DNA of 64,000 bases, taken from the NCBI RefSeq assembly GCF_020443705.1, contig NZ_JAIZZK010000006.1:1-64000 (forward strand), read 5' to 3'. Source of the stretch: Clostridium algoriphilum (GTDB lineage: Bacteria > Bacillota > Clostridia > Clostridiales > Clostridiaceae). A program made the translations under genes and the position numbers. Below the pieces are notes generated by a model, which ran no database searches, was not told where the DNA came from, and saw nothing but the letters and a program-made list of their open reading frames with translations. Of this stretch, positions 26,729 to 34,936 are shown one piece after another (position 1 is the stretch's first letter; every line of letters starts with the position of its first letter).

Positions 26729-27919
26729 ATGCAGCAAACACCAAATTCTAATAGACTTCATATAGCTATATTTGGGAAAAGAAATGTGGGTAAGTCAAGT
26801 TTAATTAATGCACTTACATCGCAGGATATAGCATTAGTTTCTAGTTTGGCAGGAACTACAACAGACCCAGTTTATAAGGCAATGGAGCTTCTTCCAATAG
26901 GACCTGTCGTCCTTATAGATACTGCAGGACTTGATGATGAAGGGGAAATCGGAGAGCTTAGAATTAAAAAAACCAAGGAAGTTATGGATAAAACAGATCT
27001 AGCACTTTTAGTTATAGATGGTGATGGGGCTGATTTATCTTTTGAAAAGGTATGGTATGAAGATTTAAAGGAAAGAAAAATACCAGTAGTTGGGGTAATA
27101 AACAAAATTGATAAAAATGATATATTAATAGAACATATCCAAAAGGTAATAGATATATCATTTGTAAAAGTTAATGCTAAGGATAGATTAAATATTGATG
27201 AATTAAAAAAAGCAATTATGGCTGCTGCGCCTGAGGATTTTGAAAAAAGTACAATTGTTGGTGATATAGTAAAGCCTAAGGCAAAAGTATTGGTAGTGGC
27301 ACCTCAAGATATTCAAGCCCCAAAAGGAAGACTAATACTACCGCAGGTTCAAATAATAAGAGATCTTCTTGATAATGATGCAATGGCACTGGTAGTAAAA
27401 GATAGTGAATTAGACGATATTTTAGCTTCTCTAAAGGAGAAACCAGATTTAGTAATTACAGATTCTCAGGTATTTAAGAAAGTGAATGCTATTATACCAA
27501 AGGATGTTCCCCTTACTTCTTTTTCTATACTTATGGCTAGGTATAAGGGAGATTTAAACACCTTAGTTAAAGGCGCAAGAGCTATAGATACACTGAAACC
27601 AGGAGATAAAGTGCTTATAGCTGAAGCTTGCACCCATCATCCACTTGAAGGTGATATAGGGCGAGAAAAATTACCTATGTGGCTTGCAGAAAAAGTAGGG
27701 GGAAAGTTAGATATAACAGTTTGTGCAGGAAGCAGTTTTCCAGAGGAGTTAAGTGGATATAAGCTAATAGTCCATTGTGGAGCTTGTATGTTTAATAGAC
27801 AGCAGTTAATGTCAAGAATTAAAAAAGCTAATATAGTAGAACTACCTATCACTAATTTTGGTATAGCAATAGCTCATATAAATGGTATATTAGATAGAGT
27901 ACTTAGTGCTTTTGAGTAA
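26729..27919 (+). CDS. hydF: [FeFe]-hydrogenase maturation GTPase HydF
   Basis: HydF is the scaffold on which the 2Fe subcluster of the hydrogenase H-cluster is assembled before transfer to HydA. The N-terminal GTPase domain has GKRNVGKSS (P-loop), a DTAGLDD switch and NKID. The C-terminal cluster domain has CTHHPLEGD and CGACMFNRQQ, giving the conserved His/Cys ligands. 396 aa is normal. HydE, HydG and hydrogenase genes are not in the window, so hydF is unlinked here. Confidence 0.95.
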   Translation: MQQTPNSNRLHIAIFGKRNVGKSSLINALTSQDIALVSSLAGTTTDPVYKAMELLPIGPVVLIDTAGLDDEGEIGELRIKKTKEVMDKTDLALLVIDGDGADLSFEKVWYEDLKERKIPVVGVINKIDKNDILIEHIQKVIDISFVKVNAKDRLNIDELKKAIMAAAPEDFEKSTIVGDIVKPKAKVLVVAPQDIQAPKGRLILPQVQIIRDLLDNDAMALVVKDSELDDILASLKEKPDLVITDSQVFKKVNAIIPKDVPLTSFSILMARYKGDLNTLVKGARAIDTLKPGDKVLIAEACTHHPLEGDIGREKLPMWLAEKVGGKLDITVCAGSSFPEELSGYKLIVHCGACMFNRQQLMSRIKKANIVELPITNFGIAIAHINGILDRVLSAFE

Positions 27920-28457
27920 ATTTTCTTGAACGAAACTTCGAAGGCATAATGTAGAATAAAAAATCCACAACCAAGGTGATTAAAAACCTTCGTTGTGGAT
28001 TTTATACTTTTATATAATAAAATATAGAAAAAAGCAGTAAATTATAAAGAAGATATTGTATATTAATTCTTAGCATTATGTTAATATTAAATTAGTAGTA
28101 ATACTATAAAAAAGAACTGTTTATAAGGATTGCATACTGTTATTAAATGGTGGCATATTGCTTATGATTACATAAACTAAGTACATATCATGGATTTTTT
28201 ATATTTCAAGAAATAATACCAATAAAGCTATCGCAAAAGTTACTATTGTAGATATAAATAGAATGAAAAGTAAATTTAACAATTAATAGAGTTGTTAAAA
28301 GTCACTAAGTGGCTTATGAATTTGATTTAAAGGCCGATGCCATATAATATATTTAGATTAGTTAAAGAAACAATTATTTTACTTGCCTATGCTAGAAGAA
28401 ATTGGTGTTAGGGCATAGAATGCCCTACTAATTTAAATAGAGGGGGGGGGATTAATT
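27920..28457. other. Intergenic region before a micro-ORF
   Basis: It holds the hydF terminator (27958-28003), then about 400 bases with no coding potential. A compact dyad TAGGGCATAGAATGCCCTA lies at 28409-28427. A run of ten G (28441-28450 region) forms the ribosome binding site of the 26-residue ORF. Confidence 0.45.
27958..28003 (+). terminator. Terminator of hydF
   Basis: AAATCCACAACCAAGGT pairs with ACCTTCGTTGTGGATTT around an A-rich loop, followed by a T-rich tail. Confidence 0.75.
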
Positions 28458-28538
28458 ATGAAGAAAATAAGTACAATTTTACTAGTTATCTTAGCACTTG
28501 CTATAGCAGGTGGATCAACAGCAAGTTGGATTTTTTAG
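28458..28538 (+). CDS. Hydrophobic micropeptide (26 aa)
   Basis: ATG at 28458 after AGAGGGGGGGGGG opens a single hydrophobic segment, KKISTILLVILALAIAGGS, ending TASWIF. It looks like a signal-peptide-like or one-helix membrane peptide. It lies 40 bases before the HD-GYP gene and may be cotranscribed. It could also be a leader peptide. Function unknown. Confidence 0.4.
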   Translation: MKKISTILLVILALAIAGGSTASWIF

Positions 28539-28578
28539 TTAGATAGGTAATCGGCCTTTAATATATAGGAGGGAAACA

Positions 28579-29859
28579 ATGAAGAAACTACCCTTAAATT
28601 TTAAAATATATCTTTTTACTATTTATCTTTTAACTTTTATGTCTTTCCTTGTTTTCTTTAAAACAGAATCATCGAATTATTTTCCAGTAAGGTTTGATAT
28701 TCTTATATTTTTTATATTTTTAACTGCGTTAACGGAAAGTATTACAGTAACGTACAGAAACATTTCTTTTAGTACAAGTTTTGCAATTACAGTTGCTTCT
28801 TTTATTTTATTTGGCACATTGAATGCAATAATAATTTTAGTATTTGGATTTATATGTAGAGCCTTTAAAGTAGATAGCAAATATAAGCATGTATTTAACA
28901 CACCTTTTTATGGAACCTTATTTAATTGCTGTGGATTTACATTACCAATTATTTATGGTAATTATTTTTACAAACTAACAGGTGGGACTACTTATAAGGG
29001 TAGACTAGATAGCAATCTACTACCGATTATTGTGTTTGGTATTGTGTTTTATATAATTAACACTTTTATTATATCAATGGTATATTCAATAACTAATAAA
29101 AAAGGTATTATATATTCATTTTTAATCAATTTCAAATTAGTATTATTAAATACTTTTGCTATGACTCCTTTCGGTATTTTATTAGCATATCTATTCAATT
29201 TATATAGTTACGTCGGTGTGCTTCTTGTATTAGTCCCTATAGTATTAGCAAGATACACTTTCTCCTTATATATTCAAACAAAATCTCAATATGTCGAAAC
29301 CTTAGATGCTCTTATGCTTGCGATAGAGGCAAGAGATGTATACACACAAGGACATTCAAAAAGAGTGGCTGAAATTTCAGGAAGTATAGCAAAAGAACTG
29401 AAATATTCAGAATGGAAAATTGAACAGTTAAATATGGCATCTCTGCTACATGACGTTGGAAAAATTGGAATTGATGATCATATTCTAAATAAACCTGGTA
29501 AACTTACGGATGATGAATTTAATGTAATAAAAAAACATCCACTTATAGGATATAATATTCTAAAAGATATTAAAAATCTTGAAAATATATTACCAATAGT
29601 ACGTCACCATCATGAGAGATATGATGGAAAAGGATATCCTGATGGTAAAAGAGATGATGAGCTAATCCTTAGCGTTTTTATTGTTCAACTAGCAGATTCT
29701 ATTGATGCTATGGCTACAAATAGGCCTTATAGAAAGGCTTTAAGTCAGGATGTAATTATTGAAGAACTTAAAAAACATTCAGGTAGTCAGTTTCATCCAA
29801 AAGTAGTTGAAGCATATTTTAGGGTACTAGAGAAACAAAAAAAACAAGGTGAGGTTTAA
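28579..29859 (+). CDS. Membrane HD-GYP protein (cyclic-di-GMP phosphodiesterase type)
   Basis: Seven or so helices fill residues 8-230. The HD-GYP domain follows: ALMLAIEARDVYTQGHSKRV, LLHDVGKIGIDD, HHHERYDGKGYPDG and LADSIDAMATNRPYRKA. All metal ligands of the HD and GYP motifs are visible, so it should hydrolyse a cyclic dinucleotide at the membrane. GGAGGG site; the next gene begins one base after the stop, forming an operon. Confidence 0.9.
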   Translation: MKKLPLNFKIYLFTIYLLTFMSFLVFFKTESSNYFPVRFDILIFFIFLTALTESITVTYRNISFSTSFAITVASFILFGTLNAIIILVFGFICRAFKVDSKYKHVFNTPFYGTLFNCCGFTLPIIYGNYFYKLTGGTTYKGRLDSNLLPIIVFGIVFYIINTFIISMVYSITNKKGIIYSFLINFKLVLLNTFAMTPFGILLAYLFNLYSYVGVLLVLVPIVLARYTFSLYIQTKSQYVETLDALMLAIEARDVYTQGHSKRVAEISGSIAKELKYSEWKIEQLNMASLLHDVGKIGIDDHILNKPGKLTDDEFNVIKKHPLIGYNILKDIKNLENILPIVRHHHERYDGKGYPDGKRDDELILSVFIVQLADSIDAMATNRPYRKALSQDVIIEELKKHSGSQFHPKVVEAYFRVLEKQKKQGEV

Positions 29860-29860
29860 A

Positions 29861-30406
29861 ATGTTTATTGAGGGTTTGTTTTTTGCAATTATAATTGGAT
29901 ATGTATTAAAAGGAAGATTGAAGAATTTAGAGAATGTAGATATAAAAGGTGCATATCTTATATTTATATCATTTTTTATAGAGGTATTTATTATTATTTG
30001 TATACGTAAAGGGATTTTTAATATAGGTGAATTTACATATATATTAGATTCTATAATGTATATTTTATTAGTAGTTTTTGTTTATTTTAACAGAAAAAAT
30101 AAATATATAGTGCTTATGGGAGTAGGCTTTTTACTTAACGCTATTCCAATTTTCTTAAATGGAGGAGCAATGCCAGTTAGTGCTAAAGCGGCAGAGGCCG
30201 CGGGGATAACATTAGATATAAGCAAAGAAGGACTATACACACTAATAAATAGGGATACTATATTTTGGTTTTTAGGAGATGTTATTCCACTAACTTTTTT
30301 GAGGAATTTTGCCATAAGTATAGGAGATATTATTACGGCAGTAGGACTAATGTTATTTATAATTACAGGAATGAAAAAAACTGCTGAAATAAAAATTAAT
30401 AAGTAA
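29861..30406 (+). CDS. DUF5317 membrane protein
   Basis: Five helices are predicted by eye, with the conserved stretch NGGAMPVSAKAAEAAG in the middle and DTIFWFLGDVIPLTF later, the DUF5317 pattern. ATG 29861 follows AAGGTGAGG; an in-frame GTG 29849 is upstream. It is coupled to the HD-GYP gene, so the pair may form a sensory or envelope module. Function unknown. Confidence 0.75.
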   Translation: MFIEGLFFAIIIGYVLKGRLKNLENVDIKGAYLIFISFFIEVFIIICIRKGIFNIGEFTYILDSIMYILLVVFVYFNRKNKYIVLMGVGFLLNAIPIFLNGGAMPVSAKAAEAAGITLDISKEGLYTLINRDTIFWFLGDVIPLTFLRNFAISIGDIITAVGLMLFIITGMKKTAEIKINK

Positions 30407-30666
30407 TGAGAATTTAATTCATTTTTTTGGATATAATACTTTAGGTAAACCGATAATTTTGAATTTATATACATTTTTGGTGCTTTTATATTAAGTTTTA
30501 AGTTGTAATAGTAAATATAAATTTACGTTTATTATTGATATTATTAAATAAGGGTAGACAAAGATAACTTTAGGGATTATTATAAAATTAAATTGACTTA
30601 TTGATTATATAATTTAACGTTTAAATATATAATAGTATAAATTAGCAATTGAAAGGGGAATTTTAA

Positions 30667-30879
30667 ATGAAGAAAAAAATATATATTGATGGAATGAGTT
30701 GTTCACATTGTGTAAGCCATGTAAAAGAAGCGTTACTAGACATTGGTGCTACTAAAGTAAAAGTTGAGTTAGAAGAAAAGTGTGCTATAGCAGAATTTGA
30801 CGATGATGTAACTGATAATGATATTACAGATGCTCTTGAAGAAGTAGGATATGAAGTTACTGAAGTAGAAGAGTATTAA
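30667..30879 (+). CDS. Heavy-metal-associated domain protein (copper-chaperone type)
   Basis: This 70-residue ferredoxin-like fold has the metal-binding loop DGMSCSHCVSHV (CxxC) at residues 9-20 and ends ALEEVGYEVTEVEEY. Such proteins carry Cu(I), or sometimes other soft metals, to a P-type ATPase. No CopA, CsoR or other metal gene is adjacent, so the metal is unproven. GAAAGGGG site; terminator directly downstream. Confidence 0.88.
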   Translation: MKKKIYIDGMSCSHCVSHVKEALLDIGATKVKVELEEKCAIAEFDDDVTDNDITDALEEVGYEVTEVEEY

Positions 30880-30884
30880 TATAC

Positions 30885-30916
30885 AAAAAGCCTACCAAAT
30901 TGGTAGACTTTTTTTT
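30885..30916 (+). terminator. Terminator of the HMA-domain gene
   Basis: AGCCTACCAA / TTGGTAGACT stem with eight T. Confidence 0.75.
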
Positions 30917-30943
30917 ATAATAAAAGATGTATTAATATTGTAA

Positions 30944-31435
30944 TCATTTAAATAATTTTAACTGAACACTAATTTTTTTATTTTGTATTTCTAAAATAAC
31001 ATAAGAATACCATAACTCACGTCTTTTACAAGATGGTGAACCTGGATTTATCATAAGTATCTTGTTTTTAGTTAAAACAAGAGGCTGATGACTGTGACCA
31101 AAGATGATTATATCTACTTTATCAGCAGAAAATTTATCGTAAGCTGTGTTCAATGTGGTTTTGCTATTACCATGGCCGTGATATAGACCAATTTTATATC
31201 CTTCTATAGTTAAAATTATTTTTTCCTTTAACAAATTCCTAATAGATCCTTTATCATTATTTCCCCATACGCCAACAAAGTTTTTATGCTCTTTTAATTT
31301 AGATACAACGCTGTTTGAAATATAATCACCTGCATGAATTATCATATCAGATTCTACATATAAATTATCTATTAATTCAAAAAGTTTATCACTATGTTTT
31401 TTAGCATGAGTATCAGATAATATTGCAATTTTCAT
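30944..31435 (-). CDS. YfcE/MJ0936-type metallophosphoesterase
   Basis: A complete calcineurin-like core of 163 residues: ILSDTHAKKHSD (DxH), IIHAGDYIS (GD), GVWGNND (GNxD), GLYHGHGNS and IIFGHSHQP (GHSH), ending MINPGSPSCKRR. It is a dinuclear-metal phosphodiesterase acting on an unknown small substrate. The ATG is preceded by an AAAGGTGATG site. Monocistronic. Confidence 0.9.
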   Translation of the reverse strand: MKIAILSDTHAKKHSDKLFELIDNLYVESDMIIHAGDYISNSVVSKLKEHKNFVGVWGNNDKGSIRNLLKEKIILTIEGYKIGLYHGHGNSKTTLNTAYDKFSADKVDIIIFGHSHQPLVLTKNKILMINPGSPSCKRRELWYSYVILEIQNKKISVQLKLFK

Positions 31436-31684
31436 ATTACATCACCTTTTAGTATTATATTATTTTATATTATGATTTGATACAGATTTAGGCACATTAA
31501 GAAAAATAGAAATCATATTATCTTGTTATTTGTTTCAATGTAACTTATTATACAAATACCTTATATTTACATATTTTAATTTTAATTGTTTAATATTTCT
31601 GTTATAATTACTATATAAATATAAGAAGCTTAGTTTAAATTCTAATAAGATTTTTAGGTGTTTATTACAATGTTAGGAGAAATA

Positions 31685-32395
31685 ATGGGAGAAGCAGAAG
31701 ATGTAGTCTTAATTTATGAGCAAAATGGAATAAATATAAAAAATGAAAAATCTTTACATTCATCTATCAAGCAATGGTATGTTGTTCCAGGGGACAGATT
31801 TGAAGTGAAAATTGATAAGTATGTAATTGATTTAGTAAGGGAAGATTCATTAATTGAAATACAAACAAAAAATTTTAGCGCAATTGGAAATAAACTTAGA
31901 GACTTAGTTAAGTATAATAAAGTTATGCTAGTACATCCTATAGCTGTTGAGAAATATATAGTAACAACTGAAGTAGCGGGTGGAGTAATTAGTAGGAGAA
32001 AATCGCCTAAGAAAGGTAAATTAGTGAATTTGTTTGATGAATTAATTAGAATACCTGATTTAATGGCAGAGGATAATTTTATATTAGAAATCTTAATGAC
32101 TAAAGAGGAAGAAATAAGATGCAAAGATGGTAAAGGAAGTTGGAGAAGAAAAGGTATTAGTATAAAGGATAGGAAACTTCTTGAGGTAATTGAAAAAGTA
32201 ACATTTAGAGAAGAAAAAGATTTTTTAATGTTTTTACCTGAAGAATTACCAGAGAACTTTACAAATAAAAATTTAGCAAAAACATTAGCAATAACTGTTT
32301 TTAAGGCTAGAAAAATCACGTATTGTTTGAGAAAAATGAATATTATAAAAGAAATAGGAAAGCTAAAAAATGAACTTATATTCGAGAGGTTGTGA
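31685..32395 (+). CDS. Conserved protein of unknown function
   Basis: The N-terminal half (EAEDVVLIYEQNGIN, GDRFEVKIDKYVIDLVREDS, LIEIQTKNFSAIGNKLRDL, MLVHPIAVEKYIVT) is alpha/beta and resembles a nuclease-like or DNA-binding region without certainty. The C-terminal part (NLAKTLAITVFKARKITYCL) looks helix-turn-helix-like. AGGAGA eight bases ahead favours ATG 31685 over ATG 31658. It precedes the EamA transporter by three bases. I do not recognise a named family. Confidence 0.55.
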   Translation: MGEAEDVVLIYEQNGINIKNEKSLHSSIKQWYVVPGDRFEVKIDKYVIDLVREDSLIEIQTKNFSAIGNKLRDLVKYNKVMLVHPIAVEKYIVTTEVAGGVISRRKSPKKGKLVNLFDELIRIPDLMAEDNFILEILMTKEEEIRCKDGKGSWRRKGISIKDRKLLEVIEKVTFREEKDFLMFLPEELPENFTNKNLAKTLAITVFKARKITYCLRKMNIIKEIGKLKNELIFERL

Positions 32396-32398
32396 AGA

Positions 32399-33265
32399 AT
32401 GGATAATAAACCTAAAGCAATTGCACTTATATTGATATCTGCTTTAGCATTTGCAATTATGGGGGCAATGGTAAAACTTGCAGGTGATATTCCACTATTC
32501 GAAAAAGTATTTTATAGAAATTTAGTAAGTTTAGGGATTGCATGTATTATGATAAAAAACACTAAGGTGAGTTTTTTTGGAAAGAAACAAAATCAGAAAT
32601 ATTTGTTATCTAGATCGTTACTCGGACTAATGGGCGTAATTCTAAGTTTTTATGCTATAAATTATTTAGTATTATCAGATGCAAGTATGCTTAATAAAAC
32701 ATCACCTTTTTTTGTAACTATATTTGCTGTATTTTTTTTAAAGGAGAAGCTTACTAAAATCCAGATTCCAGTATTAATAATTGTTTTTATAGGAGCTCTT
32801 TTAATTATTAAACCGCAATTTAATCTTTCGGTTATTCCATCACTCGCAGGATTTTTATCTGCTATGTGTGCAGGGTCTACATATACAATAATTAGGTTTT
32901 TAAGAGATAGAGAAAAACCTTCAACTATTGTATTTTATTTTTCTTTTGTTTCGGTAGCGGTAATGTTTCCATTAATGATGTTTAATTATCAAAAACCTAC
33001 AATAATCCAATTCATTTATTTATTAGGGATAGGAATTTTTGCTGGAATTGCACAATTTGCTTTAACAAATGCTTATAGGTTTGCGCCAGCATCAGAGGTA
33101 TCAATCTATGACTACACTAGTATAGTGTTTTCAGCTATTATAGGGTTTATAGTTTGGTCAGAAGTTCCAGATGTTTTAAGTATTATAGGAACGTTAATTA
33201 TTATAACAACAGCAGTTTTTGCTTTTATTTATAATGAAAAAAGGGGTTTAAAGAAAATAGGTTAG
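32399..33265 (+). CDS. EamA/DMT-family transporter
   Basis: This ten-helix drug/metabolite transporter of 288 residues has two EamA repeats (residues about 6-137 and 150-285). ALAFAIMGAMVKLAG and ASMLNKTSPFFVTIFAVFFLKEKLT are in the first, ASEVSIYDYTSIVFSAIIGF in the second. It probably exports a metabolite or amino acid; substrate unknown. It starts three bases after the preceding gene, so they share a transcript. Confidence 0.88.
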   Translation: MDNKPKAIALILISALAFAIMGAMVKLAGDIPLFEKVFYRNLVSLGIACIMIKNTKVSFFGKKQNQKYLLSRSLLGLMGVILSFYAINYLVLSDASMLNKTSPFFVTIFAVFFLKEKLTKIQIPVLIIVFIGALLIIKPQFNLSVIPSLAGFLSAMCAGSTYTIIRFLRDREKPSTIVFYFSFVSVAVMFPLMMFNYQKPTIIQFIYLLGIGIFAGIAQFALTNAYRFAPASEVSIYDYTSIVFSAIIGFIVWSEVPDVLSIIGTLIIITTAVFAFIYNEKRGLKKIG

Positions 33266-33326
33266 TAGTACATTAGCTTAGCTTTGATAAAATAAATGGA
33301 TCTAGTATTAATAGGAGGTGGAATAT

Positions 33327-34304
33327 ATGGATAAGAAAAAAGTCTACATTACAAGAAGAATTCCAAATGGAGCTATTGAACTTTTACAAAAGCATTTTGA
33401 TGTGGAAATTAATCCTCGTGATAGAGCCTTATTAAGAGAAGAATTAATAGAAAAGGTAAAAGGTAAGGATGCAGTTCTATGTCTTTTAACTGATATTATT
33501 GATAAAGATGTGCTTGAGGCAGCGGGCGAAAAGTGTAAGATATTTGCTAACTACGGTGTAGCATGCAACAATATTGACATAGCTAAAGCTACTAAGAATG
33601 GAGTAATAATTACAAATACACCGGATGTGCTCGATGATGCTACTGCGGATCTTGCATGGACACTACTTATGGTAGTATCTAGAAGAATTGTTTCAGCAGA
33701 TAAATTCACAAGAAATGGCGCTTTTCAATCTTGTGATCCCATGATGTTTCTTGGACGAGAAATAACAGGTAAAACGTTAGGGCTTGTAGGAGCAGGGAGA
33801 GTTGGTTCTAACTTTGCAAAGAAAGCAAAGGCTTTTGATATGAAGATACTTTATACAGATATAATTAGAAATCATAAAATGGAAAAGGAATTAAAGGCTA
33901 TTTATGTGGATAAAGAAACATTGTTAAAGCAATCTGACTTTGTTTCGCTGCACGTACCACTTTTGCCTTCTACAATACATTATATAGGTGAAAAAGAATT
34001 TTCTATGATGAAGAATACCTCAGTTATTGTTAATACATGTTGTGGTCCAGTTATTGATGAAAAAGCATTAGTTAAAGCTCTTAAAAAGGGTGAAATATGG
34101 GGAGCTGGACTGGATGTGTTTGAACATGAACCAGATATTGAACCAGAACTTTTAGATATGTATAATGTTTCAATTGTTCCTCATATTTCTTCAGCTACAA
34201 TGGAAACAAGAACAAATATGGGATTAATTGCAGCTGGAAATATTATTAAAGTGTTAAATGGTGAAAAGCCAGATACTTGTGTTAATTTGGAAGTGTTAAA
34301 ATAA
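33327..34304 (+). CDS. D-isomer 2-hydroxyacid dehydrogenase-like protein with altered active site
   Basis: The NAD-binding Rossmann motif is GLVGAGRVGSNFAKKA (residues about 150). The Glu (VFEHEP) and His (PHISSAT) of the catalytic triad are present. However the segment NTCCGPVIDEKAL carries Cys where the family has the substrate-binding Arg (NxxRG). It would otherwise act as a glyoxylate/hydroxypyruvate-type reductase. AGGAGGTGG before ATG 33327. It stands at the left border of the purine cluster and ends at a strong terminator. Confidence 0.8.
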   Translation: MDKKKVYITRRIPNGAIELLQKHFDVEINPRDRALLREELIEKVKGKDAVLCLLTDIIDKDVLEAAGEKCKIFANYGVACNNIDIAKATKNGVIITNTPDVLDDATADLAWTLLMVVSRRIVSADKFTRNGAFQSCDPMMFLGREITGKTLGLVGAGRVGSNFAKKAKAFDMKILYTDIIRNHKMEKELKAIYVDKETLLKQSDFVSLHVPLLPSTIHYIGEKEFSMMKNTSVIVNTCCGPVIDEKALVKALKKGEIWGAGLDVFEHEPDIEPELLDMYNVSIVPHISSATMETRTNMGLIAAGNIIKVLNGEKPDTCVNLEVLK

Positions 34305-34333
34305 TTTTACTTAGATATATGGACATAAGTTAT

Positions 34334-34377
34334 AAAGCACTTACATTCAGATTAGTGAACGTAAGTGCTTTGTTTTT
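34334..34377. terminator. Bidirectional terminator
   Basis: AAAGCACTTAC (34334-34344) pairs with GTAAGTGCTTT (34361-34371), T-run after. It separates convergent genes. Confidence 0.75.
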
Positions 34378-34382
34378 ATGGT

Positions 34383-34847
34383 TTAATACTCAGTTTTATC
34401 TATTTTCATTTTCCATTTACGAAAAGGTTCAAGGCTTTCTTCTCTATCAAGTTGTATCACCTCAACTTGTAATTTTTTAGCAGTCCCTTTTATTACATCA
34501 TAAATATATCGGTCGTCAAAATTAATATTTGCAGCATCTTCTTTAGTTGCACCATAATAGAGCTTTTTTATTTTTGCCCAATGAATCGCAGCAAAGCACA
34601 TGGGACAAGGTTCACAAGATGAGTATATTTCGCAATCTGATAAATCAAACCTGGAAAGCTTACTAGAAGCCTTTCTAAGGGCTGTAACTTCAGCATGTGC
34701 AGTTGGATCATTAGTTTTAACGACCTCGTTATGAGCATAACTAATAATTTCACCATTTCTTACAATAACAGCGCCAAAAGGGCCACCATCATTGCTTTTC
34801 ATTCCGTCTAATGCTTCATCTATTGCAAGTTTCATAAACTCATTCAT
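34383..34847 (-). CDS. guaD: Guanine deaminase (cytidine deaminase fold)
   Basis: This zinc enzyme converts guanine to xanthine. Ligands and catalytic Glu are in HAEVTALRKA and SCEPCPMCFAAIHWAKI. ATKEDAANINFDDRYIYDVI is the segment that separates GuaD from tRNA adenosine deaminases. 154 aa matches the Bacillus enzyme. It lies beside the xanthine dehydrogenase-containing cluster and would feed xanthine into it. No strong upstream partner: 89 bases separate it from the PLP enzyme on the same strand. Confidence 0.85.
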   Translation of the reverse strand: MNEFMKLAIDEALDGMKSNDGGPFGAVIVRNGEIISYAHNEVVKTNDPTAHAEVTALRKASSKLSRFDLSDCEIYSSCEPCPMCFAAIHWAKIKKLYYGATKEDAANINFDDRYIYDVIKGTAKKLQVEVIQLDREESLEPFRKWKMKIDKTEY

Positions 34848-34936
34848 TATACACCGCCTTATTTAGCAACTGATGATGCTACTAGACTAACGTAGCTGGT
34901 CATCGGCTAAAGTTGATATTTATCTTGAAGATTTAG

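Noticed and set aside
31714-32319. 201-codon minus-strand frame
   Set aside because: It is antisense to the conserved plus-strand protein; composition is Ser/Phe/Leu-rich shadow and there is no ribosome site.
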